NCBI GenBank assembly: GCA_014155875.1
Contig: JACEFZ010005099.1
Coordinates: forward strand, 113,501-177,500
DNA length: 64,000 nt
Origin: Cepaea nemoralis
Taxonomy: Eukaryota > Mollusca > Gastropoda > Stylommatophora > Helicidae
Direction: 5' to 3'
The notes below the pieces were generated by a model. That model worked only from the letters and a program-made list of their open reading frames with translations. It was not told where the DNA came from and searched no databases. Of the stretch, positions 19,980 to 30,636 are shown one piece after another. Position 1 is the stretch's first letter. Each line of letters opens with the position of its first letter. The position numbers and the translations under genes were made by a program.

Positions 19980-19998
19980 GGGGGGGGGGGGGGGGGGG
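19980..19998. repeat. Poly-G tract (19 G)
   Basis: An uninterrupted G run. Length in the assembly may be unreliable. It is a possible G-quadruplex. Confidence 0.9.
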
Positions 19999-19999
19999 A

Positions 20000-20935
20000 A
20001 ACGGCACATCCACACCCCCAAATCCTCCGCACGCCTTCTCAGATGATGTCGAGAAACTCGAAGAACTCGTGTGCACGCTGGAACGAGATTTGAACCACTT
20101 CAAGCTGTGAAAGTTTAACTATGAGTGTGCACTAGTGTGCGCTTTAAAAGTAGCGGCTGAACGCTATCGACCACCCTAGAGTAAATATCAACAAGACTAG
20201 TTTAACCTTATCTCTTCTACCTCCGTGTAGAAGAACTGAAAGGAAAATAATCCCCAGGTTTTATCTCGGCGACTCGGGGCTGATAAACACGGAGTGATAA
20301 ATAGCTAAATATTGTCATGACCCCGAAAACTCGCGTACTACCTTCCTGTCTGCAAGTAGCAGTTGCGCTGTGATACACCGTTAGATAACCGTTTGCTGAA
20401 TGTGCACGAATAAAGATATCCCTCCGCGTGTAATATTTACCTTGTAGGAGGGGAGTCTTGTTATGAAAACCGCTTGCAAATAACACTAGTCTAGCCTCAA
20501 CCAATGAATTTGCACCCCTGCCGAGGATAATAATAATTACACAATCACATTTCCTTGGGTTCTGCACTGTGACTATTTGTTTGTCTAGTCTTTGTTTCCG
20601 CTGTTCCCATTATGTTCCATGGATTGTAGGCGAGACAATACAGCTCGCAGCCAAAGTCTAGTCAATGGATTTGTGAATCAGGCAGGGATGATACTCGTGT
20701 GAGAGAAGCTTCCGGTGTGTTCAACACTGGGTTTATTGCCTGGAGTAAATACAGCTTGGGTTGGCCCGGTTTAAAATAAATATTCTCTCATTTGAAGTCG
20801 ATGAGCTGATTCATGTGCGCTTGGAAATGAAGAATATAGAGAAGCGGCTTTGGGGCCAGTTTCTGTATGCTGCGGCCGGGAAGTCCGGAACTAATACTGA
20901 AATATAACCCAGGTGAGCGCCTGATTTGAATCTCA
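20000..20935. other. Unassigned sequence
   Basis: No recognised repeat or coding domain. Short frames at 20217-20567 and 19909-20103 show no recognisable motif. Confidence 0.35.
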
Positions 20936-21060
20936 TAGCCCGAGAAATTAGAAAGCGGATATACCAGATCTATGAACTCACACTTTCCTCATCGCTACAC
21001 ACCTGTCTCGCGATCGTTACTTTCATTTCTATTTCGTTGCATTGCAACAGAGTAGATTGG

Positions 21061-21218
21061 ATAGGGTGTATTTATAATGCCTGTGCTGTGTTTGAAAATA
21101 TTTCCGGTCCAAGTTTTGTATTCACCCTCTGTAAAGTTTATGCAACATAATAGGTAAATACAGAACTTGGACCGGCAATATTTTCAAACACTGCACAGTG
21201 ATTACACATACACCCTAT
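21061..21218. mobile_element. Foldback / MITE-like element with 66-bp inverted arms
   Basis: Arms 21061-21126 and 21153-21218 are inverted copies with about ten mismatches around a 26-nt loop. Each outer end reads ATAGGGTGTAT, and the core CGGTCCAAGTT is also shared. The outer TA dinucleotides and disruption of repeat C at this point suggest TA-targeted insertion, as for Tc1/mariner-type MITEs. It has no coding capacity. Confidence 0.75.
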
Positions 21219-21259
21219 ATACAAAGTATTTCCCTACATACAACATAGTATTTCATACT

Positions 21260-21267
21260 TACTGAAA
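21260..21267. repeat. Target-site duplication TACTGAAA (left)
   Basis: It recurs at 22539-22546, on the other side of LINE F copy 2. Confidence 0.7.
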
Positions 21268-22538
21268 ACAGCACGGTACACAACCTGTGGTGCTACTGAC
21301 AGATGAAAAATCAGTACTCGAGGCGCTATTGTCTGGGAAATTGCCAGTACTAAAGACACTACTTTCTGAACTTAGCAGTCAGCATAAGGTCACCACACAG
21401 TGGATACCATCCCACTGTGGAATACCCGGAAACGACGGAGCTGATCGATTGGCTAAAGAAGGAGCAAAAGAAGAACAGCCTGATGTGCCCATTACATACC
21501 ACCAAAGAAAAGAATGATCAAATCAGCCAGAAAGCCACCAAAACCTGTTCAAGACGACTACCACAATATCTACAGACCAGAACAAGTCATTACTCTGCGC
21601 TTCAGAACAGGACACAATAGATTACGCAACCATATGTATACAAAATTAAAGATTGGTGAATCAACCATGTGCACATATGGATTGGCGTCGCAGACAGCAG
21701 AGCACATACTCCAAGACTGCCCAAAATACAACATATCTAGGCAAACCTTCTGGCCTAGAGAGACGACAGTGGAAGATAAACTCTATGGACCGCTGGGAGA
21801 ACTAAAAAAGACAGTCAAATTCATATATATTACTTCCGGTAAAATGGCGACGATGTAACGTTCATTCTTTGGGAGACGCTGTTTTTAGTGTTTTCCTGTA
21901 GATTATGTGGTGTTATTTCGTATTCGTTTATTGGAAATGTTCACAAGAAGCCACAGAAGGCAGGTGGCGGATGAAATTTTGAGGGTAGCCGACAGGTAGT
22001 TATTTGTTATGGCCTCAAGTTTCGCGACGGTAGGCAGAATATCTCTTTCACGAGACACTTACTGCGGTCCCCGGCCAGTATGGGCGGTCACTGCTAAGGA
22101 AAGAAAGTAACGGCAAACTACCTTCTTTAATATTGCCTAGTTCATTATGATTCGTCTAACTACACGACAGACAGAAAAACACATGACCAAGTACTACTGG
22201 AAGCAAATGAAAATCGTAAATTGATTAGAGAAATTAGACGTAGACAGTCAAAATATTTGGGCATGTTATGAGAAGAAATGATGTGGAGAACTTGGTGACA
22301 ACTGGCAAGATCGAAGGGAACAGACTAAGGGGAATACCGAGAATTAAATACCTGGATGGCTTGGCCACATGGCGTGGTCGAGACAGGAACACTGAGCTGA
22401 TCCACGACTCTGGTGAAATGGCGAGCCATGACCGCCCACGCTTTTCGGCATGACACATGATGGATGGAAATTCATACAAGAGACAACATTGCAGTTATAG
22501 GCATATTTCAAGCGAACAAAAGAAGAAGAACTGACTAA
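21268..22538 (+). mobile_element. LINE family F 3' part with RNase H, itself interrupted
   Basis: The frame 21287-21517 encodes the C-terminal part of RNase H (WIPSHCGIPGNDGADRLAKE). A one-base frame change leads into 21514-21833, which encodes a LINE C-terminal domain (ITLRFRTGHNRLRNHMYTKL; CTYGLASQTAEHILQDCPKY). The type is usual for I/Jockey-like LINEs that carry RNase H. It ends with GCGAACAAAAGAAGAAGAA, a short GAA tail. The 8-bp TACTGAAA duplication flanks it. An RTE-derived element (21826-22467) sits inside. The copy is 5'-truncated and frameshifted. Confidence 0.8.
21826..22467 (+). mobile_element. Internally deleted RTE LINE with both ends (642 bp)
   Basis: AAATTCATA occurs at 21817-21825 and again at 22468-22476, and the uninterrupted sister copy of LINE F has a single equivalent site. 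The insertion has a 5' segment (21826-22163) that begins TATATTACTTCCGGTAAAAT. Its 3' segment (22164-22467) encodes the same C-terminus as 33570-33880 (NLVTTGKIEGN, KYLDGLATWRGRDRNTEL) and ends ATGATGGATGG. The 5' segment has an ETS-like ACTTCCGG (21832-21839) and a YY1-like AAAATGGCG (21841-21849), suggestive of an internal LINE promoter. Everything between, including the catalytic reverse transcriptase, is missing. Confidence 0.8.
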
Positions 22539-22636
22539 TACTGAAATGTATTTCCTTAAATATTCATTCAGCTTTTCATTGAGACAAGAAACAAATCAGG
22601 CGCATCTCGCAGTGTTGATGTGTGGATGTAGGATAG

Positions 22637-22766
22637 GGGATATAACAGATCTATGAACGCATATGTTCTTCAAACCACAAACCTGTCTTGCGATGGTTAC
22701 TTCCCTTTCCACTTCCCGGATATCTTGAATGAATCAACAAAACCCAGAAGTATAATCGGCAAGCGT

Positions 22767-22838
<72 letters not shown>

Positions 22839-23065
22839 AACGTGACCACAAGTGACAAAATGGACGTTACGGCTAAAGCCCTGGTCAGAAACAAGAAACA
22901 TACACTAATACAAACAATTACATTTCTTCTTCGTTGCATTGTAACAGAACAGTAGATTGTATATCAAGTACTTCGTTACATACAAAATAGTAGTTAATTC
23001 TCTCAAAATACGTATAATGTATTTCATTAAATATTCACTCAATTTTTCAGTGAAAGGGCAGTAGA
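22637..23065 (+). repeat. Interspersed repeat C, second copy, with an internal insertion
   Basis: Segments 22637-22712 and 22916-23065 match the copy at 20936. The middle (22713-22915) is unrelated and contains the (TA)n tract. Confidence 0.6.
22770..22835. repeat. (TA)n microsatellite
   Basis: About 33 TA units. Confidence 0.93.
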
Positions 23066-23117
23066 TCAGACTTGACGTCACACACATGTAAGCATGCCAC
23101 TTTTATTTTGTTGTCAT

Positions 23118-23137
23118 CACACACACACACACACACA

Positions 23138-23170
<33 letters not shown>

Positions 23171-23171
23171 G

Positions 23172-23199
<28 letters not shown>
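23118..23199. repeat. (CA)n microsatellite
   Basis: CA units with two AGCA interruptions. Confidence 0.92.
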
Positions 23200-23204
<5 letters not shown>

Positions 23205-23958
23205 ACACGCCACTTGTACTTGCCGAACAACCCCTCACAAGAACCGTCCTAACAGGAAACTCCCCACACAAACACATGTATTATGTTTCCCGCGATTATG
23301 TAAACATCTCACCCTATTAATTATCAATACAAGCCATTGTCCCCACCAGTCATTCTTCTCATTGTTATTATTTTCATAATTATGGCTGTTAACGATAACA
23401 ATAACATTTAGCGTTGAATAAATTAATGACGGCCGAAAACATGCAAGCACAATAACATATCTACAGGAGCAAAATAATCGAGTAGCTGACAGGGAACCAG
23501 ACGGACACTTCTTCTTAGTATAGCTCCCTTTGGCTGTCACGTAAGCCCACAGCCTCCTGTCTCGAGCACCGCCAATTGTTTTTCGATACTGCCAGTCCTC
23601 TGTCTCCCGGCCCTCTCCAACATTTGTATGATGACAACACAACAGGTTCCCGTCTTGCCTTTTTAATCCTGTGTCTAAAATTATGGGCTGCCTGCATCTG
23701 CAGTGTTTAATATGTACTCATCATGTTTTGGCTGCTTTGGCCACGTATTCATTAGTCTTGTGTACCTGTCCACTGAATTCTCAGAACAAGTCTGTACAAA
23801 TATCGGTTTGCAACATCACAGTAATTATTAACTCATCTACTTGTTATTATGAATTCACTTCGGCGAGTCGGGAGCTTTATACACATTATAAGAAATATGT
23901 AACATTCTTTCATAAAGATTCCTTGTATAGAAAACTCATTTTTTTTTACAATTTCTGT
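23205..23958. other. Unassigned sequence
   Basis: No repeat family or domain recognised. The frame at 23671-23973 is not supported by any motif. Confidence 0.35.
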
Positions 23959-23959
23959 T

Positions 23960-24250
23960 GGGGCTCGGCATAACCGAATGGATAAGAGCACTAGTTCTTA
24001 AACATCCGGTGTGCTGATGCCGAGGTAGCGAGTTCAACCCCTATAAAGGTCAGTTGGACTAAAATGTTGCCTTCTCGTTCTTGACTTGGGGGCATAAATT
24101 ACAAGTACCTCAGAAGTTGGAGAGGGTTCGCCTGATAGCGAGGGACAATGGTAACAGGGACAGTTAATCCACGCGCAAAATCCAGTCCAGTGCTAGTAGA
24201 CGTAGCGTGTATTGACTACGTTTGAGTTTAATATGGGCGAAATAAAAAAA
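23960..24250 (+). mobile_element. SINE family S1, full-length copy (class II tRNA-derived)
   Basis: The head GGGGCTCGGCATAACCGAAT, GGATAAGAGC has an A-box position and GAGTTCAACCCC (near 24028-24039) a B-box. Between them is an extra-arm-like GTGTGCTGATGCCGAGG, as in Leu/Ser tRNAs. The body shares the S1 blocks GGACTAAAATGTTG, TTGACTTGGGGGC and ATTACAAGTACCTCAGAAG and ends in an A-rich tail. Confidence 0.85.
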
Positions 24251-24254
24251 GTAT

Positions 24255-25800
24255 AAATGCTGTCGTGACTTGAGCCATTCTATAGAAGCGGAGCACCGGG
24301 AATAGAGTAACTGCTGGGACAACAGTCAACAAACTGACAACTAGAAGTATTCTGACTTTCTAGCCAAGATGCTAGCAAGAGGTTACTCACTTATTATAGC
24401 AAACTAAAACATTGCTAAAGATGCGGACAACCTAAATCAGGTAGACGTGAAAGACAGGAGAAAACCACCATATTATCTCCAAGATTGAGGCAATAGAGCT
24501 ATCATTATTTGTAAAAAGGCATTAAACATCCAGTAGGTTATGGCATAATGACACGAGATGAGCAATTACATGTGCCGCCATATGTTTCCTTCCAAGAGAT
24601 GAAAGCAGCCCGATAGCGAGATACTATCTCTTGGTTGTGAAGTATTGAACAAGGAAAATAAAGAAGCCTCTCTTCTCTACCACGAGGTGTACTGGGAATA
24701 GGTGCTACCCCCATATTCACATAGCCCAATTGGCACTCTTAGCTGCATTTTTATATCAGTGAAAACGTAATCGGAATCAGCGATTTAGTGTGATTTGAGG
24801 CGAGGAAACGTGACAAAATAAGTCATTACCTTTTTGAAAAACCATTGCAGTGCAGTCATATTGTGAGTTGCGAAGACTAGGTACATCAGTTGAGATCAGT
24901 GTGCTGTGGCATTGCCATTCAGCTGAATGTATTATCTCTTTTCTATAGTAAATAAAAGCTTGAGACATATTCATGGTGATATCACCAAATGCTTTCTGAA
25001 GCAAGGTAAATGTCAACGGTGGTGACTTCTCAAGCAAAACACAACATTTGATATGTGCTCGTTATTCAGTCCAAGCAGTTTCAATTCCAACTATATTACG
25101 TGCACACCACGTAAACAAACACACTGTCACTTCGGTCCGACAATAAACCAAAATGTTATCTCAGCATTTTTATTTCAAAAGGTCGCTGCCATGTTATGAA
25201 ACTATCATTAGCAAGGCAAAGTTAATATTTCAAAACAGGAGTCGATTGTTCCGGAAGCTTTTTGAAACCACTTGGAAGACTTAACAACAAAATAATCAGG
25301 AAGTAAAACAAACAGAAGAACACAAATCAAGCAATTCATATTTCGCAATATTGCTTCATCTGATTTTTCTTAACATTTCCATCAAAGAAAACTTTGAATC
25401 AAGCAAAATGTCAAAGGATTAGTCAACTTCTTACGAACCACCATTTTCTAAAGCCCATGTGGCGACAAAATTAAGGTTTATCATTTGCTTTCTTCTGCAT
25501 CTTTGCATTTAATTAGGGCAAAGAACATATTATCCCAATCACAGACAATCTGAAGCGAATCAAAGAGCGTCCTGAGGAGCAAAACTCACGACTTAAAGTT
25601 GGGAAAATGAGATCAAAAGGCCCAGGTCTGTTTTCATGAATAAAAAATCAATGTTGAAGTATAAGGCGTCTTTATGACAGCAAGCATATGGATTTCAATA
25701 TAACGCATTGGAATATTAAAATAGTTAATTTGCAAACGGAATTGTTTGAGGGGAAAACATTTTGTGGTTAAACCCATGTTGTTGGCCTGCTTTGATCGGT
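24255..25800. other. About 1.5 kb of AT-rich unassigned sequence
   Basis: No tandem repeat, repeat family or convincing coding exon was seen. Frames at 24538-24729 and 24777-25037 lack motifs. Confidence 0.35.
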
Positions 25801-25804
25801 AAAT

Positions 25805-26095
25805 TGAAATTATGTAAACTCAGGTCTAGGAAGAGGAAGAGAGAGAGGGGGAGGGGAGTAAAAAATAGAGATAGAGAGAAAGAGAGAGAGAGAGAGATAG
25901 AGTGAAAGGGAGGAAAATAAAATAAAAGGAGAAAGAGAAAGAAAGAAAGATAGAGGAACAAAGAGAGAAAAAAGGAGAGAGAGAAAAAGAAAGAGAAGAG
26001 AAGATAGAGGTAGAGAGAAGAGATAGATAGGGAGAGAGAGAATAAGAAGAAACAGAAAGAAACAGAGACATACAGGAAGAGACAGAGATAGTGAG

Positions 26096-26139
<44 letters not shown>

Positions 26140-26179
26140 GAGAGAAAGGAAGAGAGAGAGAGAGTAAGAGAGAGAGAGA

Positions 26180-26233
<54 letters not shown>

Positions 26234-26235
26234 AA
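25805..26235. repeat. (GA)n-rich polypurine tract, about 430 bp
   Basis: GAGA and GAAA words run almost without pyrimidines on the plus strand, with pure (GA)n cores near 26101-26136 and 26190-26231. Ser/Leu-rich frames on the minus strand are artefacts. Confidence 0.92.
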
Positions 26236-26239
26236 CAGG

Positions 26240-26534
26240 GAGTAAGAGATAGAAAGTTAGAGAAAGTTATAGACATAGACTTAATGAACATGACAATTTT
26301 GACCTATTCAACCCCATTCGGAGGTGTTGATACACACTTATCAAAATTACAAAGTGAAGACAAATACACACTTTTAGGACACAGCAACAGACAAGAATGA
26401 ATAGAAAAAGCAGCTTTATGTGAGAAAAAATAAAAAAAACTCTGCAGGAGACGCAAAGAAGAGACACAAACAAGTGGTAATCGTATACAACTAGACATCA
26501 ATTAATATCATAAGCAACACCAATTTAGTCAGAA
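26240..26534. other. Unassigned sequence
   Basis: No recognised feature. Confidence 0.35.
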
Positions 26535-26645
26535 TATCAACACATCAGAAGATGTCGCCCGCGTTCGAAAAAAGGGACGACTGATTTGGCAGCAGACTGT
26601 GTCGCTCTGATTTTAACCTGTTGGTATGGGAAAATGGCAAACATT
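26535..26645 (+). mobile_element. SINE family S2 fragment
   Basis: CGCCCGCGTTCGAA, GGCAGCAGACTGTGTCGCTC and TGGGAAAATGGCAAAC match the middle of S2 and are nearly inverted to 29050-29150. Confidence 0.7.
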
Positions 26646-26716
26646 TTTTTTTTCACTTCAAGAAGATGTCATGAGTCAAAATCATCACGGAGAAGATGTT
26701 TTAAACAAAAAATGAT

Positions 26717-26830
26717 CTGGGCTACGAGGTCGACTAATGCGGACACCTGGAAATGTGATGGGAAGTAAAAACTGCCGGTGTAATACTGGCACATCAATTG
26801 TCGGTCTATACAAATATAGGGACAGCACTA
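26717..26830 (+). mobile_element. SINE-like family S3, 3' part
   Basis: CCTGGAAATGTGATGGGAAG, AACTGCCGGTGTAATACTGG and GTCGGTCTATA match 57003-57080 (ATGAAATGTCATGGGAAGGG, GCCGGTCTATAA). Confidence 0.6.
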
Positions 26831-26902
26831 TATACTCAATGCGAAACAAGACCTGGGGTAGGGCGTTTTACTTTATCATTGTCTGATGCCATTACTTGAA
26901 AT

Positions 26903-27215
26903 GTGGAGGCCAGCATGGCCGAATGGATAAAAGCGCAAGTCCTTAAATACCCGGTGTGCTGATGCCGAGGTAACGGGTTCAACCCCTACACCGGTCAGTT
27001 GGACTAAAATGTTGACCTGTCGTCCTTAACTTGGGGACGTAAATTACAAGTACCTCTGAAGTTAGAGTGGATTGGCCTGATGGCGATGGACACTGGTAAA
27101 AGGGAAAGCTAATCGACACACAAAAATCACCCCAGTGCAGTAGAAGTACTAGCACGCGTATGGACTACGCTTGAGCTCAAAGCAAGCGAACGCAAAGAAA
27201 AAAAAGTAACAAAAA
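26903..27215 (+). mobile_element. SINE family S1, full-length copy
   Basis: The tRNA-like head has GGCCAGCATGGCCGAATGGA as the A-box region and CGGGTTCAACCCC as the B-box. The S1 body follows, with an A-rich end. TTGAAAT at 26896-26902 and 27216-27222 may be the target duplication. This is the best-preserved S1 head in the window. Confidence 0.87.
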
Positions 27216-27224
27216 TTGAAATAA

Positions 27225-28460
27225 TATCTAATCTTAAATTAATGTTTCTCCTCAGTCATCCGTTCCCAGCACTGCCGAAGTGCTCACACGAACATGCTGG
27301 GAATGCAGCATTTCCACCGAAAAGGCAAAGTGTACCCAGGACAGGCTTATATCTGCCAGCAAACACAGCTCTGACTTGCACCCAAATCAACATGGCCCGG
27401 TTTTCCTAGCGTCAGAAATCAATGACATCGATGATTTAAATAAACATCATTACATTTCCTTAGACCATGCGGATCAGCTCCACTTACGGTCCTGATTCTC
27501 AAGGATTTCCAGGGATTTTCAAATCCAGGACTGTCGCCAAGTGCTCTTTTCCCGTGCACTCATTCTCCAACGATCTTAATGCCAGCATTCGGTTCAAAGG
27601 ATGATCAGCTGTGCCAGAAGTCAACTGGTGTCAAATGCCGTCGCAGGATGACTAGGCACGTTCAGAAAAATAAAGTGCAGAAAATCTATAAGATTATGAC
27701 ACTTTTCTCCCCTAAGGACAGAAGGAAGAAAAAAAAAATTGGTCAATGAAAGATAGCTCTTGTAATTGAAACAGCGGTGAGGGAACGATGAGCACACATA
27801 ACTTTGTGCATGCATTTCGTGATCAATAACTTTTCATTTTCATATTCCTTCAGTCGGCTATATAGCACATGTATTTCATCAGATGCCATACAATAGCCTT
27901 GCTAAAACACCCAAAAACAAAAAAAAAACATTGTGTTGCGAGAGGGAGTCATAGAGCAATAAACGCAGTGAAGATGAAACTTGAGGGATAGAAAGAGGAG
28001 GAAGACCTTATGTTTGATATTTTCTGCAAAAGGAAGTATCACTTCCAGTTACCTGATCGCTTCATCTGCCTAGGTCACCCAGAAACCTCATCTATGTAGT
28101 CACCTGATCTCCCAGTCACCGAATCAGCCCGCTACCTGATCTCCCTGAACCGTCTGATCTGTGTCCGGCACCCTATCTCACCCTATCACCTTAGTTGCTT
28201 CAGCGATCCGATCTCCCCTAGTCATGTGATACCCCTGTGGTGCACTCTTTTGGAGGAAGTGGGAAAGAAACGTGATCAGAAGTAGAACGAGGCTGCACCG
28301 AGAACGTTCGAGAGCGTGTGAAGTAAATGGTTTGTTGATGATGGAATTTGAAATGTTCATACAGTTAGAGAGTAAAATCCCCCTCAAAGCGGCCATGTTT
28401 AGGAGACCCTTCTCTTATTAAGTCATGCGTCGAATACACGAAAGCGATCCCCAATTGGAA
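27225..28460. other. About 1.2 kb mostly unassigned
   Basis: At 28045-28200 there are loose repeats of CACCTGATCTCCC-like words. The rest, including the frame at 27280-27495, is unrecognised. Confidence 0.35.
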
Positions 28461-28463
28461 TTA

Positions 28464-28700
28464 CTTGCATATCCTTTTTAGGACGTCGCAGTCAACTCCA
28501 GCATTTTTGGCTGTGATTTTTCTGGGGCAAATTTTTGAACAGTAGTTTGCCATTGCTTTCTGAACGACCGGCACTCATTCAATTGCATTAACACCAACGC
28601 AATGAGGTTTGCTTCCAAATCGCCCTCAGCTGTGTTTTGAACACAGTATGCAGGATTACGAATTGCATTCGTAAACCCTTCACCACATAGTCGGCTTCGA
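28464..28700 (-). mobile_element. SINE family S2 copy, minus strand
   Basis: On the plus strand this reads TTGCATATCC, AGGACGTCGCAGTCAACTCC and TTTGCCATTGCTTTCTGAAC: the S2 3' end first and the head last. Confidence 0.85.
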
Positions 28701-28711
28701 TTTTTGTAAAG

Positions 28712-28807
28712 TTGCATATCCTTTACTGGAGTTGCAGTTAACACCAGCATTTTACTGCCGTTGTTGATGTCTTGGCAAGTATTTTACGTTCAGTAGTTTG
28801 CCATTGC
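28712..28807 (-). mobile_element. SINE family S2, 3' half, minus strand
   Basis: TTGCATATCCTTTACTGG through AGTAGTTTGCCATTGCC is an S2 3' portion abutting an opposite-orientation copy. Confidence 0.8.
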
Positions 28808-29040
28808 CGTCTTCCTGGCGAAGGGGTTAAGGACGCTGTTCGTAATCCCGTATACCCACTTATGAAACATAGCTGCCCGAGATTCGGCAGCGGATCGCGT
28901 CACGTTGATTTCTTACGAAAGGATATGTGAGCCGGTCGTTCGGAAAACAATGGCAAACTACTGAACGTAAAACTTGCCAAGACATCAACAGCAGCTGAAA
29001 AATACTGGTGTTGACTGCAATGTCCTGTGAAATAGGATAT
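28808..29040 (+). mobile_element. SINE family S2 copy, plus strand
   Basis: The head GGCGAAGGGGTTAAGGACGC and CGTAATCCCGTAT lead into the S2 body and the end CAATGTCCTGTGAAATAGGA. It forms a head-to-head pair with the fragment on its left. Confidence 0.82.
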
Positions 29041-29044
29041 GCAC

Positions 29045-29192
29045 ACAAACATGTTTGCCATTCTCCCATACCAACAGGTTAAAATCAGAGCGACACAGTC
29101 TGCTGCCAAATCAGTCGTCGCTGTTTTTCGAACGCGGGCAAGCGGTATTACGAATCGCGTCCGCAAGCCCTCGCCACGGAGCCCGATAATTA
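29045..29192 (-). mobile_element. SINE family S2 head half, minus strand
   Basis: CTGCCAAATCAG, TTTTTCGAACGCGGGC and CTCGCCACGGAGCC are the inverted S2 head. Confidence 0.8.
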
Positions 29193-29194
29193 GA

Positions 29195-29580
29195 GGCTAC
29201 CACTTTACAACAAAAACGGAGCAATACAGCTTTACAGAAGTATAGTTACCGAAAATAAATCATGTTACAGCGACTTACTTACTTAGTCGCGATTCCAACT
29301 TCACGGCAACGGGTCGTCCCCATTATGCTCCATTCCTGTGCCAGTAAATATAATACGAAATGCTCCTCACTGCCCTATGTGAAAAGAAGAATATACAGGA
29401 GTCTCGACAAGCCAACAGCCCGCACAGGCACACTGTGCATAATGCTGTTGTCAGAATGCCAACACAAAAGTCATCCACGGAAAATACAGGTCATCGTCGA
29501 TGGAAACGGCAGTCACTAGAAAACCGGCAGTCACTAGAAAACCGGCAGTCACTAGAAAACCAGCAGCCACACAATACTGC
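29195..29580. other. Unassigned, with an 18-bp tandem array
   Basis: At about 29510-29567 the unit CAGTCACTAGAAAACCGG recurs three to four times. The rest is unrecognised. Confidence 0.6.
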
Positions 29581-29583
29581 ATT

Positions 29584-29712
29584 AAAGGTCGAGAGGATCG
29601 AGTTCATTGCCCCGGGATTTATCCCATATGGTTCGGTCCCCTTTGGCAGGATGGCCCGCTGAAAGCATAGCACAAAGCACGAACACCGTAGCTCCAGCGA
29701 CGACTAACTTTC
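29584..29712 (-). mobile_element. SINE family S4 fragment, minus strand
   Basis: GAGTTCATTGCC, GGTTCGGTCCCCTTTGGC, AGCATAGCACAAAGCACGAA and GTAGCTCCAGCGACGACT are the reverse complement of blocks in the S4 copy at 49770-50092. Confidence 0.75.
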
Positions 29713-30039
29713 ACCAGCAAACTAATACAGAAAAACACAACATATAAACACGAGGAAGACACTACAGAGACTACATTAAGGCACAAAATACCTGCTGGGG
29801 GATTAGGCCTAAAATAGAACCTACGGAGCCTGATTTGGAGACTTAAATATGTGCTTAAAAATATTGACATGACAAGTAGCACATGTCTTTTTAAGGATGC
29901 TAAGGCACAGATAGTTTGATACCTGCTTGAGATCCGTATTTAAAATAAGTGAGCTGCATTTCCTTTATATTACATCGCAAGCAGTTAACTCCAGCATGCA
30001 GTTTAGTTTTTAGTTAGTTTTATTTTAAAGGCAATCTTA

Positions 30040-30310
30040 AAAATGTTTTGCATATCCTTTACAGGACATCGCTGTCAACAGCAGCATCTTTCAGCTGTCT
30101 GTTGATTTCTTGGCAAGATTACGCCCAGTAGTTTGCCATTGCTTTCTGAGCGGCCGGCTCAGTTATCCCGCAAGTCACCAGCGGGGGACGAACCGCTCCC
30201 AGTTCTTGCCCGCTACGAGACTCTGCGTGATAAACGGGATTGCGGAGAAAGTGTTGTAACCCCTCGGCCAAAGTGACCGAAAGGCAATCTTACGTTCAGA
30301 ATTTTACCAT
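30040..30310 (-). mobile_element. SINE family S2, variant subfamily, minus strand
   Basis: The S2 3' end (TTGCATATCCTTTACAGGAC) is joined to a different head with CGGGGGACGAACCGCTCCCA, shared with the copy at 47683-47918. The two copies define an S2 subfamily with a distinct 5' half. Confidence 0.8.
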
Positions 30311-30449
30311 AGTTTTTTGAACTGTCGATTCTCATACAATTGTGAAAATAACGCAAAGCGATATTCTCCCAAATCGTCTACGGCTGAAACCAGTATGTCG
30401 GAATTGTGAAACTGCGTTCTCTACCTCCAAGCCAAAGACGCCGACATCT

Positions 30450-30636
30450 GGAGGTGTATGTGTACACGAGAAATGGAGGTGTATGTGTACTCGAGAAATG
30501 GAGGTGTATGTGTACACGAGAAATGGAGGTGTATGTGTACACGAGAAATGGAGGTGTATGTGTACACGACAAATGGAGGTGTATGTATACACAACAAATG
30601 GATGTGTATGTGTACACGAAAACTGGAGGTATATGT
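30450..30636. repeat. 25-bp minisatellite, left part
   Basis: About seven units of AAATGGAGGTGTATGTGTAC plus ACGAG. The array continues at 32821-32885 after the solo LTR. The translations (Cys/Met/Val-rich) are artefacts. Confidence 0.88.

Larger units (their letters stand above)
20936..22600 (+). repeat. Interspersed repeat C, copy broken by three insertions
   Basis: Repeat C segments are 20936-21060, 21219-21267 and 22547-22600. They match the second copy at 22637-23065 (shared CAGATCTATGAACKCA, CACCTGTCTYGCGATSGTTA, TTTCGTTGCATTG). The gaps are filled by the foldback element, LINE F and the RTE-derived element described below. Confidence 0.65.

Noticed and set aside
25725..26291. 188-codon minus-strand Ser/Leu protein
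   Set aside because: Almost wholly (CT)n. It looks like a membrane protein only because of the repeat.
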